The position numbers and the translations under genes were made by a program. From Candidatus Halobeggiatoa sp. HSG11 (GTDB taxonomy: Bacteria > Pseudomonadota > Gammaproteobacteria > Beggiatoales > Beggiatoaceae): a stretch of 56,044 bases of DNA. The DNA lies in contig JAUCGL010000011.1 in NCBI GenBank assembly GCA_030378105.1, forward strand, positions 1-56,044, read 5' to 3'. The notes under the pieces are model-generated. The model searched no databases. It saw only the letters and a list, made by a program, of their open reading frames with translations, and had not been told where the DNA came from. Every line of letters starts with the position of its first letter. Positions within the stretch are counted from its first letter, which is position 1. Below are positions 1-9,533 of this stretch, one piece after another.

Positions 1-954
1 ACGGCAAACTTGCCATTTTTTTGCAGGATGATTTGTTTGAGAACTGTACAAGTCGGACACCCTACATTTCAGGTTTGTGACCATCCATAACTTCTTCAAT
101 AACTTTTCGACCACGACTTGGACGAATAATATGAAAACAAACGTCTTTATTTTGAAATACCCATTCCCATTCGTTTTTTCCATTAATTCTTGCTGAAGTC
201 TCATCACAACCAACGATACGACTTGCACAAAGACAACTAACGGATTTTTTCAACTTCTGGGTCCAAACGATTTTTCACTCGTTTGAATAAGTTGGCAAGT
301 CCACCTTCACTTATATCAAGATGGTTACATTTCCGTTAAACATACTTGATAATCTGTTATAACTTATGGAATGAGCATAACGTTGATACGTTGCTGTTGC
401 TTCCACAGCAGCTACCAAAAGGAGTTCCCGGCTCCTACATCAGCAGGAACTGGACTCACAATTATGTTTTCATGACAATGAGGACAATGCCCACCATATT
501 GTTCAACTCTGGTTATGTATCGGTTGTACTGGTGGAATTTCTATTTTGTCGTATGTTGCATGCAAACGTTGTGGATTCACCGTCTCTCCGCAATGAGGAC
601 AAGTTTTGGCACGAGCAACTACTGTTTGACTTGGATTTGGGTCCAAACTGCGACCATTATTTCCTTGTGTACGTGGTTTTCTTGTTTTCTTTTCGCTTGG
701 CTTTTTATTGGCTTTTTGGTCTTTTGACGGAAGATTACTTGAGTTTTTGCTTGTTTTTTTTGGAGTTTCATCACACGATGCCTGACCTTTCAAGGCTTTA
801 TTTTCTACCTGCAAGTCTTTGGTTCTCTTCCCACAATTCCATGATTAACTCATTTTTTTTGAGGTGGGATAGAGCATTTAACATCGGTTACTTTTTCCAT
901 GTTTTATATTGGAAATCATTTTTGCATCGTTGTCAAGAGGGAGTGAGTAATTAC
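1..954 (-). pseudogene. IS66-family transposase relic (5' part, continues off the window)
   Basis: Decayed IS66-type transposase read on the minus strand. Positions 503-814 encode a lysine-rich N-terminal stretch ending in the zinc-finger motif CPHCGE, typical of the IS66 zf domain. Positions 62-253 encode part of the DDE domain (VGCDET, NGKNEWEW, RPSRGRKVI). Stops and frameshifts separate the pieces, and the likely start near 820-900 is also out of frame, so the gene is dead. The right end carries GTAATTACTCACTCCC on the minus strand (about 939-954), matching in inverted form the outer end of the second IS66 relic at 18949; this looks like the element's terminal repeat. The first ~60 bases match 18396-18456 almost base for base in reverse complement. 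Confidence 0.85.
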
Positions 955-970
955 CAGATAAGTAACTTCA

Positions 971-1010
971 TTTAAAAACCTCCGATGTTTTGAAAACCTC
1001 GGAGGTTTGA
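971..1010 (-). terminator. Palindrome, possible terminator of the channel-fusion gene
   Basis: AAACCTCCGA at 976-985 pairs with TCGGAGGTTT at 999-1008. On the minus strand the stem is followed by TTTTTAAA, so it could end transcription of the gene at 1087-3345. It also belongs to the AAACCT/AGGTTT palindrome family that recurs at 13.8, 26.6, 28.2, 41.3, 50.5 and 52.5 kb, so it may simply be a REP-like repeat. Confidence 0.5.
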
Positions 1011-1086
1011 GTCCAACTATTTTTCTGGAAGTCTTATAGTACGTCCTGACTGAATTCCCACTCAGGCGAGTGAGAACTATAAAAAA

Positions 1087-3345
1087 TCAAAAATAATGAT
1101 ATATAAACCACATTGTACTTATTATAATGGTAGTTGGATAAAGTGTTTTAGCTAATATTTTGAACTGTTTTTCTCGTTTGATATTCTTTTTTTTATGTGC
1201 ACTATGAAGTGCTGTAGTAATGATAATTCCAAATATAATAAGTATGTATATTATATAAAAAACATAATCAAGAGCAACTAGATAACCAACTCCGGGCAAA
1301 TCATTAGATAATTTTAAATGAAAAAAAGCTGCGGTTAATAAAGAACCTCTAACAATAGCATTAGTTACGGAAAGCTGATCAGAAGGAATAAAGAAAGCAA
1401 AATAGGATAATAAAACAATTACAAATAGAGGGAATAAATTTTTTATGCTAAAATTCAACACATCTCGGTGAATCTGAATTACTGTGTTGAAACGTGAATA
1501 TTCTATGTTACCATCGGAATCAAAAAGCAGTGGATTTCCCAAAGTTGATTCACTTTTAGTTATATCCTGAAAAATACGAACATTTCCAACTTTCCAATTA
1601 CCTATAGAATCTAAAGCTTTAGTTCTATTAAACTTATCTAAAATAGCTTCACTGCTAGTTTGACGTAAACCGACAATATCAACAACATAAATTAATTTTT
1701 CTCTTGTCATATGAACATGACGGAATTTAATTGCTAATTTTTGCTGATCGAAAGGATAATCTTGAAATAAAAAATCACCTTTGAAATTTGCTTTTATACG
1801 ATAAACTTCATGATGTGTATCATTTATTAAAGTTTTATCAATTGGTTCACCTAACTTAATGGGTTTAACTGAATTGATAAATTCAATATTATGGCTATCA
1901 AATTCTCCACGATAACGAAACCAAAGATAGAAATCTACAGTGTAAGAAGAATTCTTAATATCCAAGTTACTAACAGCATTAATATCTATACCAGTGTAAA
2001 CAATTTTAGTTTGGTAAACTAAATTATTATCAACAGTAAGTATTTTGTTATCATTGATGTTTAAACTTGATTTTTGTTCTAATACAATTTGAATATTTAT
2101 TGGCTCAAACTGTGTTAAAGCGGAAATAAAATGCCTACGATTAAAAACACCAACAGCAACTGGTTTAATAATATTGCCATACTTATCAAAATAAATCTTA
2201 CCATTCATGCCGGAAACACTGTTTTCAATGCTATTTATTGTAGTTAAATAATCTCTGATTTGTTGGCGTTCTTTTGCTATTCTTGTACCTTGTACTTTTG
2301 ACATTTTAATAGCTTGAACTGCAACTGCTGCTGCATCATAATAAGTTGCAGTGTACCAATTAGGTTCTTCATTATGTTGCTTGATAAACTCATTTCTTAG
2401 AAGATTAGTTTTTTCATTGGCAACATCAAAAATTATAGGAGAAGGTGCATAAATATTTTTAGAAAAGTAACCCGGTTCTGACTGTTCTTCATGGTATATT
2501 TTGAATGATTTAGCAAAGTTTTTTTCGCTGATAGCTTCTGAACCAACTATTAGGTTGGACACACCTAAACGTCTTAACTTAACAATAATTTTTGCAGCTT
2601 CTTGACTATGAGTTGCTAGAAATATTATCTCGGATTTTTTTGGTTTATCTTGCTGATCTTTTGCGAATGTTATAGCTATTTTATTGAGAAATTTCTCTAC
2701 ATTTTTGACATTAAAACGTAATTTATGGTTAATTTTACCGCCAACGTTTTTAAATGATTTCTCAAAAGAAGTTGCTAAAGAACTACCATATTCATCTTGA
2801 TCAAAAATAATATTGGCTACTTTTCGTTGTATAACTTTCTTGACATAATTAGCTAAATAGGCTGCTTGAGAATGGTTACTAAATACGGTTCTGAAATACC
2901 AATCATTTTCTTTAGTGACAGCATTTGTAGTTGCAGAACCAGAAATTGCTGGAATTTTAAATTTTTTATAAACTGCTCCGGCACTGATGGAAGTTGAACT
3001 GAAAGCATGTCCGATAACAATGAGTGCCTTATTTTGCTCAACAACTTCTAATGCTCGTCTGCGAGCTAAAATTTTGTCATTTTGATCGTCAAGTATTATT
3101 AGTTTAACTGGTTTACCATTAATGCCACCAGTTTTATTAATGTCATTTAGGTAAAGATTGACTCCTTTAACCATTGATTGCCCGAGATTTTGATAAGTTC
3201 CACTCATAGGTCCAATCAAAACAATATAAAAGGCATCTTTTTCGGTTGATAAAATACCTAATTTTGTTATAATAAAAATTATTATAGTGATAATTGCCAG
3301 CAATAAAGAAAGTGGGAATAAAAAATTAAAGGTAAGCAATTTCAT
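1087..3345 (-). CDS. Periplasmic-binding-protein / pentameric ligand-gated ion channel fusion
   Basis: A 752-residue membrane protein. A hydrophobic segment (about 7-30) is followed by a type I periplasmic binding domain of the branched-chain amino acid/receptor kind (about 37-415; IGPMSGTYQNLGQS, DDQND, YYDAAAVAV). The second half reads as a whole Cys-loop-superfamily channel of the bacterial pro-loop type: beta-rich extracellular domain (about 440-632) with the loop DYPFDQQKL (529-537), then M1 with LFPLFVIVLLSYFAF (637-651), M2 (about 657-678), an LP-containing M2-M3 loop (683-684), M3 (687-712) and M4 (730-752). Bacterial pLGICs with extra N-terminal domains are known; the ligand here is unknown. 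Such genes tend to be labelled ABC substrate-binding proteins, but no permease or ATPase gene lies nearby. Monocistronic; no clear Shine-Dalgarno sequence. Confidence 0.85.
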   Translation of the reverse strand: MKLLTFNFLFPLSLLLAIITIIIFIITKLGILSTEKDAFYIVLIGPMSGTYQNLGQSMVKGVNLYLNDINKTGGINGKPVKLIILDDQNDKILARRRALEVVEQNKALIVIGHAFSSTSISAGAVYKKFKIPAISGSATTNAVTKENDWYFRTVFSNHSQAAYLANYVKKVIQRKVANIIFDQDEYGSSLATSFEKSFKNVGGKINHKLRFNVKNVEKFLNKIAITFAKDQQDKPKKSEIIFLATHSQEAAKIIVKLRRLGVSNLIVGSEAISEKNFAKSFKIYHEEQSEPGYFSKNIYAPSPIIFDVANEKTNLLRNEFIKQHNEEPNWYTATYYDAAAVAVQAIKMSKVQGTRIAKERQQIRDYLTTINSIENSVSGMNGKIYFDKYGNIIKPVAVGVFNRRHFISALTQFEPINIQIVLEQKSSLNINDNKILTVDNNLVYQTKIVYTGIDINAVSNLDIKNSSYTVDFYLWFRYRGEFDSHNIEFINSVKPIKLGEPIDKTLINDTHHEVYRIKANFKGDFLFQDYPFDQQKLAIKFRHVHMTREKLIYVVDIVGLRQTSSEAILDKFNRTKALDSIGNWKVGNVRIFQDITKSESTLGNPLLFDSDGNIEYSRFNTVIQIHRDVLNFSIKNLFPLFVIVLLSYFAFFIPSDQLSVTNAIVRGSLLTAAFFHLKLSNDLPGVGYLVALDYVFYIIYILIIFGIIITTALHSAHKKKNIKREKQFKILAKTLYPTTIIISTMWFIYHYF

Positions 3346-3421
3346 TTTATGGTATCAAGGCAATAGAGAATGGAGCAATTCTTGCGTATTAATTATTCTC
3401 CTTTTAATTGGTATTTAATTT

Positions 3422-3569
3422 GTAATCGTTCACCTCCCCCTGCCCTCCTCACATCAGGAGGGGAGATACGTTCTTACTTGAATTATTTTAATAATCATCA
3501 TATTTGATGAAGCTATTGATTTTGTTCCCCTCTTTGACAAGGAGGGGTCAGGGGGGAGTGAGCGATTAC
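3422..3569. repeat. MITE-like element sharing the ends of the local IS66 relics
   Basis: A 148-bp segment bounded by imperfect inverted repeats of about 27 bp: GTAATCGTTCACCTCCCCC at the left and GGGGGGAGTGAGCGATTAC at the right, with a CCTCCT/AGGAGG inner part. The outer ~18 bp match the termini of the IS66 relics at 939-954 and 18932-18949, so it may be a non-autonomous derivative. It sits 23 bp upstream of gcvPA and could alter its transcription. Confidence 0.7.
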
Positions 3570-3592
3570 GTTAATTTTTTTAGGAACTTTGT

Positions 3593-4954
3593 ATGTATGG
3601 TTACAATACTTTAAATAACAATGATAAAAAATTAATGTTAAAAGAAATTGGTTTGGAAACTATCAATTCACTTTTTCAAGATATTCCTGAACCAATCCGA
3701 ATGATTCGTCAATTGAATTTACCTCAACCCTATTCAGAATGGGCTTTAGAAAAAAAATTGGTAAATTTAGCTAAAAATAATATACACACTGATGAATATT
3801 TTTGCTTTTTGGGGGGAGGATATTACAATCACTTTGTTCCGGCAGTAGTGGACGCAATTGTTAATCGAAGTGAGTTTTTAACGTCCTATACTCCTTACCA
3901 ACCTGAAATGAGCCAAGGGCTATTACAAGCACTTTATGAATATCAGCTATTAATGGCCAAAATAACTGGATTACCGATAGTCAGTAGTTCTTCTTATGAT
4001 GGAGCAACTGCATTAGCTGATGCAGCTTTGATGTGTGATTCAATTCAAAAAGAAAATAAGAATCAAAAACTGTTAGTCGCTAAATCTATTTGGCCACAAT
4101 ATCTTGAAGTACTGAAAACATATATGAGTGGGCGAAAAATTGAAATAGAGATGATTGACTATGATATTAAAACAGGTATGCTCAATTTTGACGAATTAAG
4201 AAACCAAATTCAACAAGAAAATCCTGTGGGGTTCCTATTTCAATCCCCCAATGCTTTTGGAATTATTGAAGATATAGCAAAGGTTACAAATATTTGCAAT
4301 AATGCTAAAGTAATATCAGTTTTGTCATTCAATCCTTTAACCATAGGATTGCTGAAAACACCTGGTGAACTTGGTGTAGATATTGTTACAGGAGAAGGAC
4401 AACCATTAGGAATACATTTGAATGCAGGTGGTTCAAGTTTAGGTATTTTGTCAACTCACTCAAAATATCGCCAATATATCCCCGGAAGGTTAATTGGAAA
4501 AGTAAAAGACATCAAAGGTAATCCTGCCTATTCTCTTGTTTTTGAAAACCGAGAACAACATGTAGCACGAGAAAAGGCCAACACAAATATTTGTTCAAAT
4601 CAGGCACTTAACTCTATAAAATCAGCTATTTTTCTTTCTTATGTAGGAGAGACTGGGTTTCGTAAATTGGCTATGCTTAACTATGAAAAAACTCAGTACT
4701 TGATGAATAATTTGTTAAAGCTTAAAGATGTTGAGCTTGTTTTCAATGGTATGGTTTTTAATGAATTTGTTATTAAATTCCCAATATCAGTAAAAATAAT
4801 CATAGAAAAAATGTTATCCAAAAAAATTTTTGCGGGAATTGAATATAAGAATATATCTGAAATAGAAAATACTTTGCTTATTTCGGTAACAGAAAAATTG
4901 GATAAAGGAGATTTAGATTATTACATTTCATCTTTAAAGGAAATTTTAGCATGA
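3593..4954 (+). CDS. gcvPA: Glycine dehydrogenase (decarboxylating) subunit 1, N-terminal half of P-protein
   Basis: 453 residues, usual length for the split P-protein subunit. With GcvPB it decarboxylates glycine and passes the aminomethyl group to lipoyl-H-protein in the cytosolic glycine cleavage system. Family features: YNTLNNNDKKLMLKEIG at the start, then FLGGGYYNHFVPAVVDAI, SEFLTSYTPYQPEMSQG and SSSYDGATALADAALM. The start at 3593 has AGGA at 3582-3585 and gives the normal family N-terminus. The stop overlaps the gcvPB start by 4 bp (ATGA), implying coupled translation. gcvT, gcvH and the lpd gene are not nearby. No glycine riboswitch was recognised upstream; that space is taken by a MITE. 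Confidence 0.95.
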   Translation: MYGYNTLNNNDKKLMLKEIGLETINSLFQDIPEPIRMIRQLNLPQPYSEWALEKKLVNLAKNNIHTDEYFCFLGGGYYNHFVPAVVDAIVNRSEFLTSYTPYQPEMSQGLLQALYEYQLLMAKITGLPIVSSSSYDGATALADAALMCDSIQKENKNQKLLVAKSIWPQYLEVLKTYMSGRKIEIEMIDYDIKTGMLNFDELRNQIQQENPVGFLFQSPNAFGIIEDIAKVTNICNNAKVISVLSFNPLTIGLLKTPGELGVDIVTGEGQPLGIHLNAGGSSLGILSTHSKYRQYIPGRLIGKVKDIKGNPAYSLVFENREQHVAREKANTNICSNQALNSIKSAIFLSYVGETGFRKLAMLNYEKTQYLMNNLLKLKDVELVFNGMVFNEFVIKFPISVKIIIEKMLSKKIFAGIEYKNISEIENTLLISVTEKLDKGDLDYYISSLKEILA

Positions 4955-6381
4955 CGCCAACTATCCTTGACCGCAGTAGAAATAACGTTAGTGGTCATCA
5001 AATTTTTGATTCATATTTTAGCAACTCACAATTGCCCATAATTAAAGGAATTCGAGATAAAGATATGAAATTAGGACTTCCTGAAGTTACGGAAGTTGAA
5101 ATTATCAGACATTACACTAATTTAACCAATGATGCTTTTGGTGTTGATAATGGAACCTACCCATTAGGTTCTTGTACCATGAAATATAATCCTAAGAGAA
5201 ACGACAAATTATCTCAATTAGCCGGTTTTCAAAAATCTCATCCTTTACAACCAAAGAAAACACTAAATGGCTTATGGCAATTCATGTATGAGATGCAAAT
5301 TTATTTAGCTGAATTACTTGGAATGGATGCTTTTAGTTTACAGCCCGCTGCTGGTGCTCATGGTGAATTAGCCGGTATTTATATTATTCAAAAATATTTT
5401 GAAGCTGAAAGAAAAGAACAGAGAAACACTATTTTGGTAGCTGATTCTGCTCATGGAACTAATCCAGCATCTGCTTCGATGGCTGGGTTTGAATGTAAAA
5501 TTATTCAGACGGATAAACAAGGGTTAATGGATATTGAAATGTTAAAAAAAATGCTTGATACTAATGTCGCAGCATTGATGTTGACTAATCCATCGACTTT
5601 GGGTTTATTTGAAAAAAATATTATTGAAATTGCCAAACTTATTCATAAAAATGGTTCACTGCTATATTATGATGGTGCTAACCTCAATGCAATTATGGGA
5701 ATTACACGTCCAGGAGATATGGGATTTGATATCGCTCACATTAACACTCACAAAACACTTTCTACTCCACATGGTGGCGGAGGTCCAGGTGCTGGCCCAG
5801 TGGGTGTAAAACAATTCTTACGTTCTTATCTTCCAATTCCTATAGCAGATAAAAATGGAGAAATCTATTTCCCAAATTATAAATTGCCTAACACAATTGG
5901 TAGAATAAAAGCTAATTATGGACATATTGATGTACTTTTGAAAGCCTATTGTTACATTCTCACTAATGGACCACAAGGTTTGAAAGAAACTACTGAAAAT
6001 GCCGTTTTAAATGCTAATTATCTACAAATTAAATTGAAAGAGATTCTTCCACCTGTTTTTAATAAATTATGTATGCATGAATGTTTGTTAAATGGAGACA
6101 TTCTGAAAGTTTCAGCTTATACTTTTGTTAAGCGGTTAATTGATTATGGAATACATCCACCAACTCTTGTTGGAGCTGGTTGTGTTTATTTTTCTGATGA
6201 TTTGGGTTCAGCTATACTTATGGAACCAACTGAAACAGAAACTAAAGAAACGTTGGATGAAATGGTTATGATTTTCAGACAAATTTTGGATGAAGTTAAA
6301 GAAAATGAGGATTTTATCAAAAATGCACCGCATTCAAAGAATGTTTCTCAAATTCCATTTATGGCCCAAGAAATTATTTGA
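4951..6381 (+). CDS. gcvPB: Glycine dehydrogenase (decarboxylating) subunit 2, PLP-binding half of P-protein
   Basis: 476 residues, carrying the pyridoxal-phosphate site: NTHKTLSTPHGGGGPGAGP with Lys268 as the expected Schiff-base lysine. Other family blocks are YPLGSCTMKYNPK, QPAAGAHGELAGIYIIQ and DSAHGTNPASASMAGF. It pairs with GcvPA as an alpha2beta2 enzyme in the glycine cleavage system. Start chosen from the 4-bp overlap with gcvPA. The split two-gene form is the usual bacterial/archaeal alternative to the single long gcvP of enterobacteria. Nothing suggests damage. A lipA relic lies in this window at 21415, so the lipoate needed by H-protein must be made from a gene elsewhere. Confidence 0.96.
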   Translation: MTPTILDRSRNNVSGHQIFDSYFSNSQLPIIKGIRDKDMKLGLPEVTEVEIIRHYTNLTNDAFGVDNGTYPLGSCTMKYNPKRNDKLSQLAGFQKSHPLQPKKTLNGLWQFMYEMQIYLAELLGMDAFSLQPAAGAHGELAGIYIIQKYFEAERKEQRNTILVADSAHGTNPASASMAGFECKIIQTDKQGLMDIEMLKKMLDTNVAALMLTNPSTLGLFEKNIIEIAKLIHKNGSLLYYDGANLNAIMGITRPGDMGFDIAHINTHKTLSTPHGGGGPGAGPVGVKQFLRSYLPIPIADKNGEIYFPNYKLPNTIGRIKANYGHIDVLLKAYCYILTNGPQGLKETTENAVLNANYLQIKLKEILPPVFNKLCMHECLLNGDILKVSAYTFVKRLIDYGIHPPTLVGAGCVYFSDDLGSAILMEPTETETKETLDEMVMIFRQILDEVKENEDFIKNAPHSKNVSQIPFMAQEII

Positions 6382-6734
6382 ACTCGTATTTATCGCAATA
6401 TTTTTTGGTAGCCATATATAACAATAGTTAGAAACATACATAAAATAACTTGGTCAACTTAAGGATGACCACAAGAGATTACTCCCTATAAATCATTACC
6501 TTACCATAGGGATAATCCTTTTATGATTACCCTAAAATTTCTTGTTGACATAATTTTGTAACCAACATTCGGAAATAGCTAATATTTGCATCGGCTAATG
6601 GAATTTTTTCTTGCCAATAATTTATGTTTCAGGACTTAAATCGACTATTGCTGATTTAACTAAATTATTCATTTTTGTATATTAATCATAGAATATCAAA
6701 TTTCAATAAAATCTATTATAATCAGGAAATATTC
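6382..6734. other. Intergenic region with a degenerate palindrome
   Basis: AT-rich spacer between gcvPB and the chemoreceptor gene. It holds a degenerate palindrome near 6503-6538 (ATAGGGATAATCC, then GATTACCC). A comparable GGGTAATCCCTTGTGGTTACCC palindrome occurs at 49807-49828, so this is probably a decayed repeat. No gene or clear promoter is seen. Confidence 0.4.
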
Positions 6735-8711
6735 ATGTTACAAAATCTAAAAATCGATACCAAATTAATTATTTCTATGTTATCGCTAGCATCTATTATA
6801 CTTACAATAATAGCTACTATTACAGTTCATGAAGTCAATAAAATAGCAGAAAAAAATGCCAAAAAGATAGCAAAAGAAACAGCTTATCGTTATTCTAACT
6901 TCATCGAAACCAAGCTTGGTGAAGCTTTAGAAGCAGCTAAAAATGTTGCCACTATTTTTGAGTCTGCAACTAGCGGTTTAAAAATAAAAAGACATGATGC
7001 AAACGCAATACTCGAACATTTTATTGAGGAAAATTCCCAATTTTTAGCTGTTTATTTACTTTTTGAACCAAATGCTTTTGATAACGATGATAAAAAATTT
7101 GTTGATGCTAAAGGACATGATAAAACTGGTAGGTTTTTACCTTATTGGACACGAGATGTAGATGAAAAAGGTTTTTTAGACCCATTGGTAGAGTATGAAT
7201 TGCCTAACAGTTACTATCAAATACCAAAACAAAGGCAAAAGGAATCTATTACAGAACCATATATTTATCCAGTACAAGGTAGAGATGTACTAATAACGTC
7301 TCTTGTTACTCCTATTTTTAACCATCAACAACAAGAGCGACAATTTATTGGAATTGCTGGAATTGATATAGAATTAAAACAGTTGCAAAAATTTATAAAA
7401 AGTATAGAAATTTCTGGTTTTAAACAAGCTTATGTTACATTTTATTCATCTAAAGGTATTGTTATTGGTAGTAAACATCCTGAGTATTTAGGGAAAAATA
7501 TAAAAAAACTTGATTATAGTGATGAATTTGTTGAATCAGTGTTACAAAATGGTCCCTTTTCTATCGAACATGAATCAAAAACAATAGACCAAACGGTTAT
7601 AACTTATGGAGCTCCAGTAGAAATTGGCAATACAGATATACATTGGATGGTAACAGTCAGCATATCTAAAGAAGAGTTACTTGAAGAATCAAAAGAGTTA
7701 GTTCTATTAATAGCTATGATAAGTATTTTAGCTGGAATTATAGTTCTATTTGTCGTATATTTTATTGCCAGAAGTATTACCAAGCCATTAAAACAAACAG
7801 TTGAAATTGCAGACTCTATCTCTCACGGTGAACTTAATATTGAAATTGAAAATAGTGGCAAAGATGAAATAGCCCAGTTAAAATTTGCAATGCAAGAAAT
7901 GGTTATAAAACTTACCCAAGTTATAACTAAAATAAAAGATATTTCTGCAACTATATATGAACAAAGTGTTACTTTCAATACTGCTGCTCAACAAGTTTCT
8001 ACCGGTGCTACTCAACAAGCAGATTCAGCTCAAAATATTGCTGCTGCTATGGAGGAAATAAGTGCTACTATTAATCAAAATTCTGATAATGCAGAAAATA
8101 CGAATAAATTAGCTGAAAAGGCATCCAAAGAAGCTGAAGAAAGTAGCAAAGCTACTGAAGAAGCTTTGTTAGCTATTGAAAGTATTGTGAAGAAAATTTC
8201 TATTATTGAAGACATTGCCGGTCGTATTAATTTACTTTCTTTAAATGCTTCCATTGAAGCTTCACGTGGTGGTAAAAAAAATGGTAAAGCATTTGAAGTA
8301 ATTGCAAATGCTATTAGAGATTTAGCTGACCATAGTAAAAAAGCTGCTGAAGAAATAAATGATTTGTCTGCTACTACTGTTGAAGCTGCGAAAAAGACCA
8401 ATACTATGTTACAAAACTTATTCCCAAGAGTACAAAAAACTGCTATATTGGTGCAAGAAATTTGTCATACAAGTAAGGAACAAGGTATTACTGCCGAACA
8501 AGTCAATCGTTCTATTTTGAAACTTGACCAAATAACTCATCAAACTGCAACAACTTCACAAGAATTAACGTCAATGTCTGAAGAATTATCAGTCCAAGCT
8601 AGTGAACTTGAAGATTCTGTTTCTTACTTTAAAATTAGCAATGAGACAGATATATCAAGTTCAAAAAAATTACAAAAAATTCCACTGTTACCTTCAAATT
8701 CACATACATAA
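6735..8711 (+). CDS. Methyl-accepting chemotaxis protein with dCache sensor
   Basis: 658 residues from the ATG at 6735, which has AGGAAA a few bases upstream; an in-frame upstream start at 6675 adds 20 residues without a ribosome site. Order: membrane segment (about 12-35), double-Cache periplasmic domain (about 40-310; VYLLFEPNAFDND, YWTRDVDEKGFLDP, YYQIPKQRQKESITEPYIYP, IGIAGIDIELKQL), second membrane segment (about 325-350), HAMP, and the MCP signalling coiled coil. The hairpin tip reads DIAGRINLLSLNASIEASRGG, a variant of the usual tip (SL for AL, ASRGG for AARAG). dCache domains often bind amino acids or organic acids. It should signal to CheA/CheW; no che genes are nearby. Confidence 0.95.
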   Translation: MLQNLKIDTKLIISMLSLASIILTIIATITVHEVNKIAEKNAKKIAKETAYRYSNFIETKLGEALEAAKNVATIFESATSGLKIKRHDANAILEHFIEENSQFLAVYLLFEPNAFDNDDKKFVDAKGHDKTGRFLPYWTRDVDEKGFLDPLVEYELPNSYYQIPKQRQKESITEPYIYPVQGRDVLITSLVTPIFNHQQQERQFIGIAGIDIELKQLQKFIKSIEISGFKQAYVTFYSSKGIVIGSKHPEYLGKNIKKLDYSDEFVESVLQNGPFSIEHESKTIDQTVITYGAPVEIGNTDIHWMVTVSISKEELLEESKELVLLIAMISILAGIIVLFVVYFIARSITKPLKQTVEIADSISHGELNIEIENSGKDEIAQLKFAMQEMVIKLTQVITKIKDISATIYEQSVTFNTAAQQVSTGATQQADSAQNIAAAMEEISATINQNSDNAENTNKLAEKASKEAEESSKATEEALLAIESIVKKISIIEDIAGRINLLSLNASIEASRGGKKNGKAFEVIANAIRDLADHSKKAAEEINDLSATTVEAAKKTNTMLQNLFPRVQKTAILVQEICHTSKEQGITAEQVNRSILKLDQITHQTATTSQELTSMSEELSVQASELEDSVSYFKISNETDISSSKKLQKIPLLPSNSHT

Positions 8712-8796
8712 AGTTCTTTTTCAGAAGGAGTTTAAAGGAATTTAGCAACGTCCATATTTCGTGAACTAATCAATTTTTCAGTGAAACCGGTTATAA

Positions 8797-8998
8797 TTGT
8801 CCCGATACGTTCGGTCTCATCGGGCGACTCCGCACTGAAGCAGCTCCGTCCCACCGACTTCCCCATGACTTAACGGTGAGCTTGTTCAAAATTTCAAGAA
8901 ATACCGCTCCGCTTAACCATTTCTTCAAATTTAAGAACTCTCACCTAGTCGCGGACTACTCGACTTCGGCTTCGCCTCTCCATGTCTCGCAGCGGTTG
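8797..8998. other. GC-richer, structured non-coding island
   Basis: About 200 bases clearly richer in G+C than the surroundings, with no supported reading frame. It contains a long imperfect inverted repeat: 8875-8902 (starting GGTGAGCTTGTTCAAA) with 8919-8945 (ending AAGAACTCTCACC), 16-base loop. It abuts the 5' break of the IS630 relic, so it could be a mobile-element end, a MITE or a structured RNA. Function unknown. Confidence 0.45.
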
Positions 8999-8999
8999 A

Positions 9000-9484
9000 G
9001 AAATATGATTATGAATACGAACGCAATGGTGTGAGCAATCTATTTATGCTGTCTGCACCACTGGAAGGGTGGCGACATGTTGAGGTAACAGACAGGCACA
9101 CCAAGATAGATTGGGCACATTTGATGAAGAATGTAGGTTGTCCAGATAAAAAGGTCATATTGGTCATGGACAATCTTAATACACATAACACTTGGTTCAC
9201 TGTATAGCACATTTGAACCAGAAGAAGCAAGACGAATTGCAGAACGTTTGGAGATACATTATACGCCAAAACATGGTAGTTGGCTTAACATGGCAGAAAT
9301 AGAAATCGGCATTTTAAGTCGTCAATGTTTGAATCGACGAATCCCAGAGCAAGAAATTTTGCGATCAGAAATAGAGCTATGGGAAAAGAAACGGAACCAA
9401 GATATTGTTTGTGTTAACTGGCGTTTTTCCACTGAAGATGCTCGGATAAAACTTAAATCACTTTATCCATTAATACAAGATTGA
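9000..9484 (+). pseudogene. IS630-family transposase relic (C-terminal part)
   Basis: Two frames encode adjoining pieces of an IS630/Tc1-like DDE transposase: about 9003-9206 (YDYEYERNG, then VILVMDNLNTHNT with the second catalytic Asp) and 9210-9484 (EPEEARRIAERLEIHYTPKHGSWLNMAE, with the catalytic Glu in AEIEIG). A small deletion and frameshift near 9196-9212 joins them, and the N-terminal helix-turn-helix and first Asp are missing. The element is therefore dead. Its 5' break coincides with the GC-rich island ending near 8998. Confidence 0.88.
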
Positions 9485-9533
9485 TGGAGTACTAGTTATG
9501 TATGTTGCTAACAGCTACATTTATTAGACAAGG

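Noticed and set aside
346-975. Long plus-strand frame of 209 residues at the left end
   Set aside because: It is antisense to the IS66 transposase relic and has an implausible composition (rich in Phe, Tyr, Leu and Trp).
3420-3592. Glycine riboswitch upstream of gcvPA
   Set aside because: No tandem aptamer-like core was found; the space is a MITE with simple inverted repeats.
8797-8998. tRNA or rRNA fragment explaining the GC-rich island
   Set aside because: No T-loop (GGTTCGAATCC-like), acceptor stem or conserved rRNA string was recognised.
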